Shown in pieces: positions 32,404 through 40,580 of a stretch of DNA of 51,192 nt. The DNA comes from Lachnospiraceae bacterium (GTDB taxonomy: Bacteria > Bacillota > Clostridia > Lachnospirales > Lachnospiraceae), in the NCBI GenBank assembly GCA_017514845.1, contig JAFWIM010000048.1, positions 1 to 51,192 on the forward strand. Reading direction: 5' to 3'. The translations under genes and the position numbers were made by a program. The notes beneath the pieces were generated by a model that was not told where the DNA came from, did no database searches, and saw nothing but the letters and a program-made list of their open reading frames with translations. The first letter of the stretch is position 1, and each line of letters opens with the position of its first letter.

Positions 32404-33735
32404 TTACTGAAACGACATATAAGCAGGCACCATAAGGATCACGAGGACAACGCCGAGCATGAGCAGCATGGGAAACATGAGCTTGGTGCCGGCCTGCTCG
32501 CCCAGGATCCGTGCCTGCTTTTTTCTCTCCTCAAAAGCTTCCGCAGCCTCCCGCTCAAGGATGCCCGTGAGCTCGCGGCTGCCTTTTCGCATATTCTGTA
32601 CGAGCAGTGTCGAAAATGTCTTATACCGAATCTCAGGTGTGTTCTGCCCGATGTGCATGTAGGCATCAAGCTCTGACACTCCTTTTTCCATCTCATGGCA
32701 GGCCTTCGCGATGACTTCATACCCCTCTCTCACCTGCCCTCCCCCTTTGAGACTTTTTTCATAATCGATAGTAAGTCTTGCAAATGCCATGCGCATACTC
32801 ATGCCCGCATTGAGGAGAAGCACAAGATAGCTTATGACGTTTGGATAATCACGCATAAGCTGTTGTTTTCTCCTGTCCAGCTCGATTCCCCGGTTCTGCA
32901 CTCTCGAAAAGAGAAAAAGGACCGAAGTGAGCATCCCCATGATCAGGATCATGAACCCGGTCGATGAGTCAGGCAGGGACCAGTGCACAGGTCTTCCGTC
33001 AATCTCCTCCGGAAGAAGGAGCCTTTCATCCCCTGCTGTCCCTGTGTTCTCCGAATCGACAGCCCGCTCCACACTGTCACGCAGCTTTTCCGCCGCCGTG
33101 AGTTTCCTGGGATAGACCGTGACATCCATGGTGATTTCCCTCATAGAGCCATCAAGGGAGAGTTCGGCGGTGAGGCGCACGTCACTGCCCGCCGGAGACA
33201 CATCGCGGCTTATTTTTCCGTCCCAGTCGATCACAGACGGGCTGCTCGTCATCCAGGACACGGTGATTCCCTCATCACCCATACTGCCGACCAGAAGAAG
33301 GTCCCGGTCCACATGGGAGGCAGGCATGCCCCCAAGGACCAGGTCCGGAAGGTCAGCGCAGGCGGCGGCAAGGAGCGCCGAAACTTCTTCCTCCGTTCGT
33401 ACCCTCGGCGGCACTTGAAGCTCAACGCTCTCCTTTTTTCCCTCCACTTTCACTTCCAGATTTTCCGTGTATGATGTTCCGCCGTACTCTTCGCGGACCA
33501 GATAGCCGTCCCTGACAGTGCTGGATGACCATTCGCTCCAGAGCGCGCATGCGCCGAGGGCATTTGCGGCAAATACAATGAGGAGAGCCGTTCGCACCGA
33601 CCTGTCGGGAAGGTCGAGCGGGGCGAGGAACATTTTATTGATTCGGGAAGCAGCGGCTGCAAATGTGCCGCCGCTCCACACAAAAAGAACGACAAACCCG
33701 GCGCACACCGCCGCGTGGATCATCAGCATTCTCAT
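32404..33735 (-). CDS. TadC-like type II secretion F-domain protein with inserted Ig-like ectodomain
   Basis: A 443-residue membrane protein. The C-terminal half (about 270-443) is a T2SSF domain: DYPNVISYLVLLLNAGMSMR, then EMEKGVSELDAYMHIGQNT and a final pair of helices. Before it lie two N-terminal helices (about 5-25 and 48-65) and a predicted external domain of roughly 190 residues. The segment SWMTSSPSVIDWDGKISRD, then SDVRLTAELSLDGSMREITM, looks like an atrophied bacterial Ig repeat. A second half-repeat may be LLPEEIDGRPVHWSLPD. Ordinary TadC lacks such a domain. It is the last gene after tadA and tadB. Confidence 0.8.
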   Translation of the reverse strand: MRMLMIHAAVCAGFVVLFVWSGGTFAAAASRINKMFLAPLDLPDRSVRTALLIVFAANALGACALWSEWSSSTVRDGYLVREEYGGTSYTENLEVKVEGKKESVELQVPPRVRTEEEVSALLAAACADLPDLVLGGMPASHVDRDLLLVGSMGDEGITVSWMTSSPSVIDWDGKISRDVSPAGSDVRLTAELSLDGSMREITMDVTVYPRKLTAAEKLRDSVERAVDSENTGTAGDERLLLPEEIDGRPVHWSLPDSSTGFMILIMGMLTSVLFLFSRVQNRGIELDRRKQQLMRDYPNVISYLVLLLNAGMSMRMAFARLTIDYEKSLKGGGQVREGYEVIAKACHEMEKGVSELDAYMHIGQNTPEIRYKTFSTLLVQNMRKGSRELTGILEREAAEAFEERKKQARILGEQAGTKLMFPMLLMLGVVLVILMVPAYMSFQ

Positions 33736-33744
33736 ATTGACCTC

Positions 33745-34545
33745 CTAGACTCTGATGTCGACGATTTTGGATCCCCAGTAAACTGCTCCGGCATAGACGA
33801 GAAGGCAGCCCGTCATGGCCAGCATGCCGAACGTCGTCGTGTACATGACATCGAGGAAGCCCGGGGATGCGGCCTCCATATAGATAATGATCCCACAGGG
33901 CATCACCGACATAATCCTCTGCTCATATTTTTTTGCGGCAAGAGACGTCTCAATTTCCCGCTCAACATCGATTTTGTCGCTGATAATGCGCGCAGTCCGC
34001 GAAATGATCTCAACGAGACTGCCTCCGGTTCTTTTGGCCGCGGCGAACACTGCAGCAAATGACTCAATATCCTCCAGATCTGACCTGGCCGCGAAGTCGA
34101 GCAGCAGGGCTTCGACCGGGACCGAGACGAGAAGCGGTGAGTACATATAGGCAAACTCCCTCGTCATTTCTGCTTCGGGTCCCAGAATATCCGCCAGATC
34201 ACCGGCAGTCTCCCTGATCGCGTTCTCCACGGAGTAGCCTGCGCGAAGAGAGACCGAAAGGCAGCTGAGAGCCTCCCGGAACTCGCCCCTAAGCTGCCGC
34301 TTACCGGCAAGGATCCGTGACTTAATGTGCATCCGCGCAGCATAGACCCCCAGCGGGGCGAGCGGAAAAGTGACCCACCATCTCCTGTAAAAGAGAAGAT
34401 TCACGACAATGACCAGCATCGCCCCAAGGAGTCCTCCCTCCAGATACTCTCTTCTCATTCCCGCGAGAGCTCTTTTTCTGTTCGTTCCGGGTCTGTCACC
34501 GCCCGGTCCTCTGTGTTTCATTTCTCTCACCTTCTCCTGTGCCAT
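33745..34545 (-). CDS. tadB: TadB-like type II secretion F-domain protein
   Basis: A 266-residue inner-membrane platform protein. A basic N terminus (1-30) is followed by a helix pair (about 37-70), the cytoplasmic T2SSF domain (REALSCLSVSLRAGYSVENA, then FAAVFAAAKRTGGSLVEII) and two C-terminal helices. TadB and TadC together form the platform on which the TadA ATPase assembles or retracts Flp-type pili. Its start codon is 32 bp downstream of the tadA stop, and its stop is 9 bp before the TadC-like start. Confidence 0.88.
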   Translation of the reverse strand: MAQEKVREMKHRGPGGDRPGTNRKRALAGMRREYLEGGLLGAMLVIVVNLLFYRRWWVTFPLAPLGVYAARMHIKSRILAGKRQLRGEFREALSCLSVSLRAGYSVENAIRETAGDLADILGPEAEMTREFAYMYSPLLVSVPVEALLLDFAARSDLEDIESFAAVFAAAKRTGGSLVEIISRTARIISDKIDVEREIETSLAAKKYEQRIMSVMPCGIIIYMEAASPGFLDVMYTTTFGMLAMTGCLLVYAGAVYWGSKIVDIRV

Positions 34546-34576
34546 TTCCGCGACCTCTTACCTGCAGCTCCGCACA

Positions 34577-35773
34577 TCAAAAACTCTCCCCGGCTCCGCT
34601 CCGTATCAGTTTCAGGCGATGGGCAAGCTCACCGGTCTTCTCAAGTACTTCTTTCTCATCGTTCCACGTAAAAAGATTGTGGATCCTGACTTCATCTCCA
34701 TCCATGCCGTCGACCTCGGCAATCTCCAGAACTCTTCTCGAGTGATCATGAAGACGCCCCAGATGGATCAGGATGTCTACGCCCGAGGCGATCTGTCGTC
34801 GGATAGCCGCGAGCGGAAGCGGAAATGCCATGAGGACCATGGTCTCGAGACGCGAGAGCATGTCATAGGTGCTGTTGGCGTGGATAGTGCAGAGGGAGCC
34901 GTCGTGCCCTGTATTGAAAGCCTGCAGCATATCGACAGCCTCCCCGCCGCGGACCTCTCCTACGATGATTCGGTCAGGACGCATTCGAAGGCTCGATTTT
35001 ATCAGATCGCGGATCGTAATCTCCGCGTTTCCCTCCATGTTAGCCTGCTTAGCTTCCATGCGGACCAGGTTCGGGACGCCCTGAATCTGCAGCTCGGCGT
35101 TATCCTCTATAGTGATAATGCGCTCGGTCTTCGGTATATAGTTGGACAGGGCATTCAGAAAAGTTGTCTTGCCGGCGCTTGTCCCGCCGCCAATGATGAC
35201 GGAGTAGCCCGCCCGAACCATCGTTTCGAGAAATGTTGCCGCTTCCCCGGTGATACTGCCGTAACCGATCAGCATATCCATTGTGATGGGCACGTCCGGA
35301 AATCTCCGGATCGTGAGGATAGGTCCCTCGAGTGCGACCGGAGCTGTGACCACATTCACGCGGCTCCCGTCCGGCAGCCGCGCGTCGACAATCGGGCTGC
35401 TCTCATTGACAACGCGGTTCACCTTGCCGACGATCTGCTGTATGACGTCATCAAGCTTCTCCGGCGATGAAAATCCGCCGTTTACGCGCGTGAGCTTCCC
35501 CGCCCGCTCCACAAAGATGCAGTTCGGACCGTTCACCATGATCTCAGTGACCTGCCTGTCATCGATGAGGTCCTGAAGCACATCCAGCCTGCGGACGGAA
35601 TAAAAAAGCTCCCTGGAGATATCCGAGCGCGTCTTTAGAGTCATATAGCGTTCCTTTCCGGCCTCTATGACAATCTCTGTAATGATGCTCTTAATCTGTC
35701 TGTCGGTGACTTCACCCGCCAGAGCAAGACGGGCCATCAGCTCCTTTCGGAGCTCTCGGTAGAGATCCTGCAT
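34577..35773 (-). CDS. tadA: TadA/CpaF-type secretion ATPase
   Basis: A 398-residue hexameric ATPase of the GspE family. The N-terminal region carries EIMVNGPNCIFVER, and the core includes the Walker A GGGTSAGKTT (195-204), the Asp box (IITIEDNAELQI), Walker B (IIVGEVRGGEA) and the His box (GHDGSLCTIHANS). All catalytic motifs are present. AAAGGAG precedes the ATG. It heads a three-gene tadA-tadB-tadC unit with no pilin, peptidase or TadE/F genes in sight. Confidence 0.93.
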   Translation of the reverse strand: MQDLYRELRKELMARLALAGEVTDRQIKSIITEIVIEAGKERYMTLKTRSDISRELFYSVRRLDVLQDLIDDRQVTEIMVNGPNCIFVERAGKLTRVNGGFSSPEKLDDVIQQIVGKVNRVVNESSPIVDARLPDGSRVNVVTAPVALEGPILTIRRFPDVPITMDMLIGYGSITGEAATFLETMVRAGYSVIIGGGTSAGKTTFLNALSNYIPKTERIITIEDNAELQIQGVPNLVRMEAKQANMEGNAEITIRDLIKSSLRMRPDRIIVGEVRGGEAVDMLQAFNTGHDGSLCTIHANSTYDMLSRLETMVLMAFPLPLAAIRRQIASGVDILIHLGRLHDHSRRVLEIAEVDGMDGDEVRIHNLFTWNDEKEVLEKTGELAHRLKLIRSGAGESF

Positions 35774-36119
35774 GACTGCTCCTTTCCTTACATAGTTTAT
35801 CTGCTCTGTGGCAGCTGCCCGCCTATCACGATTTTGGGTACACTAATGAAACATATGGATAGAATCCATACGCATCTTATCCATGCCGCATCTGCGGCAG
35901 CCCCATTTTTTCGCGGCCGGGGTTACATATTCGATTGTCTCTGATCGGGAAAACAGGTGGAAATGCTTCTATAAAAGATAGTGTAAAAAGAGTAGCAGAT
36001 GCGGGATGTTATGTAAATGGATTTTATCAAAGTCCGTAATATCCTACCATTTTCAGGCTGATTTCCGTAAAATCTTACCATCTGTCCATGCTCTCTGATT
36101 TGCGGCGCTGATTCAAAGA
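35774..36119. other. tadA upstream region with hairpins and a direct repeat
   Basis: No gene is visible. Near tadA an inverted repeat ATGGATA/TATCCAT (35855-35884) abuts a TGCCGCA/TGCGGCA hairpin (35884-35899); GCCCCATTTTTT follows on the plus strand and is terminator-like. Further out, TCCGTAATATCCTACCAT (36033-36050) and TCCGTAAAATCTTACCAT (36064-36081) are an imperfect direct repeat 31 bp apart, three helical turns, and could be operator sites. No convincing promoter was found. Confidence 0.5.
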
Positions 36120-36214
36120 GGCTGCCGCGCGGACGGTCCGGTCAACGCCGGCAGCAGACATTTGCAAATACCGCCTGCTGCAGGCAATGACGAAGCGCCA
36201 GGTGCGGCAGCCCC
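36120..36214. repeat. Long hairpin repeat, copy 2 (family A)
   Basis: Outer arms GGCTGCCGC (36120) and GCGGCAGCC (ends 36211). The inner stem GCAGCAGAC/GcCTGCTGC surrounds ATTTGCAAATACC. It lies 12 bp downstream of the SLH-protein gene (minus strand). The core GCAGACATTTGCAAATA is identical to copy 3. Confidence 0.75.
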
Positions 36215-36225
36215 ATAAGCTGATA

Positions 36226-37788
36226 TTATTTTGCTCTGTAAAGGAAGGTCACGATCTGGCCTCTCGTGCAGTTCTCATCGATACCGAACGTCCCTTTCTT
36301 CTCTCCGGATGTATAGCCGGTCGTAATCTTCTTCTGGGCTCCCCACAGAATAGCGGTGTAGAAGACATGATTCTTCGGAACATCCGTGAACGGGGACTTC
36401 GATACTGTCTTCGGAGCGGGCTTGCCCTTGAGTCTCCACAGGAACATCATGCACTCCCCACGGCTGACGTTTCTGTTAATGCCAAACGTTCCGTCAGAGT
36501 ATCCCTTTGTGATCCCTTTCTGGGATCCCCAGAGAATAGCCTTATAGAAGGTGTGGGTCTTCGGCACATCTTTGAACGGAGATTTCGAAACTGTCTTCGG
36601 TTCCTGCTTGCCTGCATATCTCCAGAGGAACATCATCATCTCACCGCGCGTACAGGATCTGTCGATGCCGAATGTTCCATCGGGATAGCCTTTAGTAATG
36701 CCGCAGGACGCAGCCCAGTAAATGGCGTTAAAGTAGGCGTGCCTCGGATTCTGAACATCGGAAAACGCATATTGCGTCGGAGCAGGTGTGACTGTAGGTT
36801 TAACGGAAGTAAGCGTTTTGCTCGAAGTGAGCACGGGCAGCGAAGTATATGATTTCCCCGCCGCATCATACATGGTCTTAGGAAGGCTTATGGAACTGCT
36901 GCTGAGTTTCGGTGTCACCAGTTTGGCAAGCTTTCCGCAGCCGAGGAACATATCATCCGCTGTCGCCTTTGTCGCATCAAAATTTCTCAGGTCAAGCTCC
37001 GTGAGATTTCCGCAGCCTGAGAACATTGAGCTCATGTACGCCACCTTAGATGTATTAAAGCCGCTGAGATCAAGCCGGACAAGGCTCTTACAGCCGTAAA
37101 ACATCTCCTCCATGTCCGTGACGCCGGCCGTTGAAAATCCAGCGAGATTCAGTGTCGCAAGAGCACTGCATCCGTAGAACATCTGATCCATATAAATTAC
37201 TCCGGACGTGTCAAATCCGCTGAGATCGAGCTCTGTCAATTCGGAGAGGTCCGCGAACATACCGGCCATGTCAGTGACCTCAGATGTATCCGCACCCGCT
37301 AAATTTATACTCTTAAGCCCAACCATGTTCTCAAAGAGAAATGAAGAGTCCTCCGGCAGGTACATTTTTCCGCCGCTCAGACTGACGCTCTCCACTGACA
37401 GCACAGCATCTCCGATTATTTCCTTCCAGGTATCATAGAGATGTCCGTTATCAGAAATAAAATACAGGTTTCCGGAATTGATTTGTGCCTTCACATTGGT
37501 CCCGACGGTCCAGGTGGCATCCGAAACCCCTGTCATGATCTCGGACCGTTCCCGGCTCTCTTCATCGTCTCCCTGAGCCTCAGGTATCTCCGGTGATTCC
37601 GCCGCTTCATAAGAGTCCGGCACTTCTGGCGCATCAGCCACATCCATGTCATAAAGAACCTCCGCCGCATCCTCCACGACGGCGGCCTCCTCCACCGGCG
37701 AAGATGCGTATACATGTCCGGCTGCCGCCTGGAAACAGAGGATGGCTGCGCAAGCAGCAGATACGGATCTCATCAATATTTTCTTCAC
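36226..37788 (-). CDS. Surface protein with BspA/DUF285-like repeats and three SLH domains
   Basis: A 520-residue secreted protein. The signal peptide spans about residues 1-30 (RSVSAACAAILCFQAAAGHVYA). An acidic linker follows, then DUF285/BspA-type leucine-rich repeats (five or so units such as DMAGMFADLSELTELDLSGF). A Thr/Pro-rich spacer leads to three SLH domains (AFSDVQNPRHAYFNAIYWAA and two more starting SPFKDVPKTH and SPFTDVPKNH), which bind pyruvylated wall polymer. It starts with GTG at 37788 behind AAGGAG. A role in adhesion is typical of such repeats but unproven here. Confidence 0.9.
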   Translation of the reverse strand: MKKILMRSVSAACAAILCFQAAAGHVYASSPVEEAAVVEDAAEVLYDMDVADAPEVPDSYEAAESPEIPEAQGDDEESRERSEIMTGVSDATWTVGTNVKAQINSGNLYFISDNGHLYDTWKEIIGDAVLSVESVSLSGGKMYLPEDSSFLFENMVGLKSINLAGADTSEVTDMAGMFADLSELTELDLSGFDTSGVIYMDQMFYGCSALATLNLAGFSTAGVTDMEEMFYGCKSLVRLDLSGFNTSKVAYMSSMFSGCGNLTELDLRNFDATKATADDMFLGCGKLAKLVTPKLSSSSISLPKTMYDAAGKSYTSLPVLTSSKTLTSVKPTVTPAPTQYAFSDVQNPRHAYFNAIYWAASCGITKGYPDGTFGIDRSCTRGEMMMFLWRYAGKQEPKTVSKSPFKDVPKTHTFYKAILWGSQKGITKGYSDGTFGINRNVSRGECMMFLWRLKGKPAPKTVSKSPFTDVPKNHVFYTAILWGAQKKITTGYTSGEKKGTFGIDENCTRGQIVTFLYRAK

Positions 37789-38002
37789 AATTGTTCTCCT
37801 TCCGGCGCAATGCAAAATATCGGTTTTCTTCTCTTTGAGTCTCCAATCATGTGTCTTATCTCATCCGTCAATGACCCGGATCCTGCGCAAAATCAAGCAT
37901 TCGAGTCATTACCCATGGTATCATCTGGCCGGTCCTAAATCAAGGAGACATATTCCCCTCGCACTGATATCGCAAAAAACACTCTGCTTTGTCTGATATC
38001 GC

Positions 38003-38032
38003 TTGTCACAAAAGCCCCGGCGGAAGTATCAT
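38003..38032 (+). promoter_or_regulatory. Promoter of the PHP phosphoesterase gene
   Basis: TTGTCA (38003-38008), 18 bp, TATCAT (38027-38032), with a very short leader to GGAGG at 38041. Upstream, CTGATATCGC occurs twice (37964 and 37993), 29 bp apart, which could be an operator pair. Confidence 0.5.
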
Positions 38033-38053
38033 ACTCATATGGAGGAATGAATC

Positions 38054-38899
38054 ATGGTCATACACCCGGAGAGATTCATAAAACGTATGTTAGGAAAATC
38101 AAGAGCATATAAAAACGACGATCTGAAAATGGAAGCCAACTATCACACGCACACCTGGCGGTGCAGACACGCGTCGGGGACCGAGCGTGATTACATTGAG
38201 AACGCGATCGATCATGGAATCAGAATTCTTGGATTCTCAGATCACACGCCCTACCCGTTTCCCGACGGATATTCATCGGGATTTCGGATGCGGATCGACC
38301 AGCTCGACGATTATGTCATGACGCTTGAGATGCTCAGAGATGAGTATCGGGACGACATCGATATCCGCATCGGCTTAGAGGTCGAATACTACCCGGCCTA
38401 TTTCAGTGACCTGCTCCGTCTCATCGATAACTATCCGATCGAGTACCTGCTGCTCGGCCAGCATTTTCTCGGAAATGAGCGCGGCGAAGCATACAGCGGA
38501 ATGCCGACGGCAAGTGAAAAAAAGCTCGCCCGCTATGTCGAGCAGACCAAAGAAGCTATGGAGACCGGCCGGTTTGCGTATTTTGCCCATCCTGATCTCT
38601 TTAATTTCATCGGTCCCGCTGAGATATATGACAGATACATGCGAGAGCTCTGCGAAAGTGCCAAATCTCTTCACATCCCGCTCGAACTCAATTTTCTCGG
38701 TCTCTATGACGGCAGAAATTATCCTCACCCGCAGTTCTGGGAAATTGCCGGCGAAGTGGGCTGTGATGTGATCTACGGTGCCGATGCCCATGCCCCGGAT
38801 ATGGTCTGGAACCCGTGGTCCCTCGGCGAGGCACAGGCGATGACAGAAAAATACAGGCTGCATCTCATCCGGACACTCGAGCCAGATGACCATACCTGA
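38054..38899 (+). CDS. PHP-domain phosphoesterase, histidinol-phosphatase (HisJ/HisK)-like
   Basis: A 281-residue metal-dependent phosphoesterase. After a roughly 25-residue basic N-terminal extension, the PHP motifs are present: ANYHTHTWRCRHASG (HxH), LGFSDHTPYPF, GLEVEYYP, LLLGQHFLG, FAHPDLFNF and YGADAHAPDMV, all matching HisJ-type histidinol phosphatases. No other his genes are near, so the substrate could differ. GGAGG lies 8 nt before the ATG. It lies between two SLH-protein genes, divergent from one and convergent with the other. Confidence 0.87.
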   Translation: MVIHPERFIKRMLGKSRAYKNDDLKMEANYHTHTWRCRHASGTERDYIENAIDHGIRILGFSDHTPYPFPDGYSSGFRMRIDQLDDYVMTLEMLRDEYRDDIDIRIGLEVEYYPAYFSDLLRLIDNYPIEYLLLGQHFLGNERGEAYSGMPTASEKKLARYVEQTKEAMETGRFAYFAHPDLFNFIGPAEIYDRYMRELCESAKSLHIPLELNFLGLYDGRNYPHPQFWEIAGEVGCDVIYGADAHAPDMVWNPWSLGEAQAMTEKYRLHLIRTLEPDDHT

Positions 38900-38938
38900 A
38901 ACCCGATTGCCCGCAGAGCACAGCCTGCAGATCGCGCT

Positions 38939-40417
38939 TTATTTGATTCTGTGCAGGAATGTCACGATCTGACCTCGTGTGCAGTTCTTGTCTATACCGA
39001 ATGTACCGTCAGCAAAGCCCTTTGTGATTCCCTTCTGGGATCCCCAGAGAATCGCTTTGTAAAATACATGCGTTTTGGGAACATCACTGAATGGAGATTT
39101 GGCGGCCTTCTTCGGAGCCGGCATACCCTTAGCCCTCCAGATGAACATCATGATCTGTCCGCGGGTACATTGTCTGTCGATTCCGAACGTGCCGTCACCG
39201 AAGCCCTTGGTTATGCCTTTCTGCGAAGCCCACAGAATAGCCTTATAGAAGGCGCGTGTTTTACTGACATCCGTGAACGGGCTCTTCGTCTGTGCCTTGG
39301 GCTCCGGCTTGCCCATGAGCCTCCAGAGGAACATGACTGCCTCACCCCTGGTACAGGTCCTGTCAATTCCGAAAGTATTGTCACTGTAGCCTTTTGTTAT
39401 TCCCTTCGATGCCGCCCAGTATATAGCCGTATAATACGGATTTGTCGGATCCTCAACATCCGTGAAGAAAAGATACGGGATCTTGACTCTCATGTATCCG
39501 ACATCTTTGCTGAACCATAGATCACAGTAGGCATCTTCCCCGACGACCCAGTTTTCAATATCCTGCTTCACTCTCATCACAAAGTAGGTCGAGCCGACAT
39601 ACGCTCCTTTGTCTGAATACGACCACTTAAGGCTCGTGCCATCAGTGAATTTGATGTCAACAGTATAGAGATCAAGAAGCTTTTCGGGCTTGAAATCCCA
39701 CACTTCGTAATCAACGCTGCCGTCATCGTTCACGTGCCACGCACCGTCCTCGGGGCTTCTTACCGTCAGGTATCTGCCGCTTTTTAAGGTTGCTTTTGCG
39801 GACACTACTTCCTTTGTCGTCTTATTGATCCTGAATATTCCCTTGTCGACCCTGTCGGTATCAGGATATATTTTGAAGATATATTTCAGACCTGCCTTCA
39901 GACTTATTGCAATATGATACCCGTTTTCATCATAATACTCCATCCAGTCGTCTGTCTCATTCATGGAAATGGAATCTTCAGAAGTATACACAGTCCCGCT
40001 CACGCGGCCGGTCGTCTTCATCAGATCCACCCTGTACGTCCCTTCTTCTTCCGGTGTGAACATATAACAGTTATAGTCCGTTATGTTGCTGCACTTAAAA
40101 TTATACTGTGTTCCGGTCTCAATAAAGTAATACCAGTAGGAACCCGCAAGTTCCTCAGAAATCAGGGACACGCAGGCTTCGGGAGATTCTTCCTCCGCAG
40201 CTGCATTCGGCGCGACACTTTCTGTCTCCTGAGAGTTCTCCCCGGACATCTCATCCGCGGCTTTCTCTGTCTCCGAAACGATTTCCCCAGATACATCATC
40301 TGCTTCAGTAATGATCAAATCTTCACACGGTGACACAGCCGCATATACCGGCATGCTGCCCATGAGGCATACCGCCAGCATGGCCGTCAGTATTCTGATA
40401 ACACATCTGTCTAACAT
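38939..40417 (-). CDS. Surface protein with three SLH domains and beta-rich N-terminal region
   Basis: A 492-residue secreted protein. Signal peptide 1-27 (IRILTAMLAVCLMGSMPVYA), an acidic Ser/Glu-rich stretch, then about 300 residues of beta structure. Part of that (SYWYYFIETGTQY to GTYRVDLMKTTG) resembles a pre-peptidase C-terminal-like domain. Three SLH domains end the protein (FTDVEDPTNPYYTAIYWAA, SPFTDVSKTRAFYKAILWAS, SPFSDVPKTHVFYKAILWGS). The ATG at 40417 has AAAGGGG upstream; the open frame to 40498 crosses the promoter. Its SLH block is closely similar to that of the other SLH protein. Confidence 0.88.
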   Translation of the reverse strand: MLDRCVIRILTAMLAVCLMGSMPVYAAVSPCEDLIITEADDVSGEIVSETEKAADEMSGENSQETESVAPNAAAEEESPEACVSLISEELAGSYWYYFIETGTQYNFKCSNITDYNCYMFTPEEEGTYRVDLMKTTGRVSGTVYTSEDSISMNETDDWMEYYDENGYHIAISLKAGLKYIFKIYPDTDRVDKGIFRINKTTKEVVSAKATLKSGRYLTVRSPEDGAWHVNDDGSVDYEVWDFKPEKLLDLYTVDIKFTDGTSLKWSYSDKGAYVGSTYFVMRVKQDIENWVVGEDAYCDLWFSKDVGYMRVKIPYLFFTDVEDPTNPYYTAIYWAASKGITKGYSDNTFGIDRTCTRGEAVMFLWRLMGKPEPKAQTKSPFTDVSKTRAFYKAILWASQKGITKGFGDGTFGIDRQCTRGQIMMFIWRAKGMPAPKKAAKSPFSDVPKTHVFYKAILWGSQKGITKGFADGTFGIDKNCTRGQIVTFLHRIK

Positions 40418-40453
40418 AAGAAGCCCCTTTCTAATTATCTCTGCTCTGATGGC

Positions 40454-40498
40454 ATTTGCAATGCAAATCATTATAGTATTTCTCACTTTATCCGTCAA
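40454..40498 (-). promoter_or_regulatory. Promoter and palindrome of the second SLH gene
   Basis: On the minus strand, TTGACG (40498-40493), 17 bp and TATAAT (40475-40470) form a near-consensus promoter. Just downstream is a 15-bp palindrome ATTTGCA-T-TGCAAAT (40468-40454), placed where a repressor could block the start. The other SLH gene also has TTGACGGAT (from 37871) and TTTGCATTGC in its leader. Confidence 0.75.
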
Positions 40499-40580
40499 AT
40501 ACCCGTTTTTATATGGAAGGAATTTCTCGAATGTATTAAAATATAATCAGCATAATTACCAAATATCCTGAGGATTTCCC

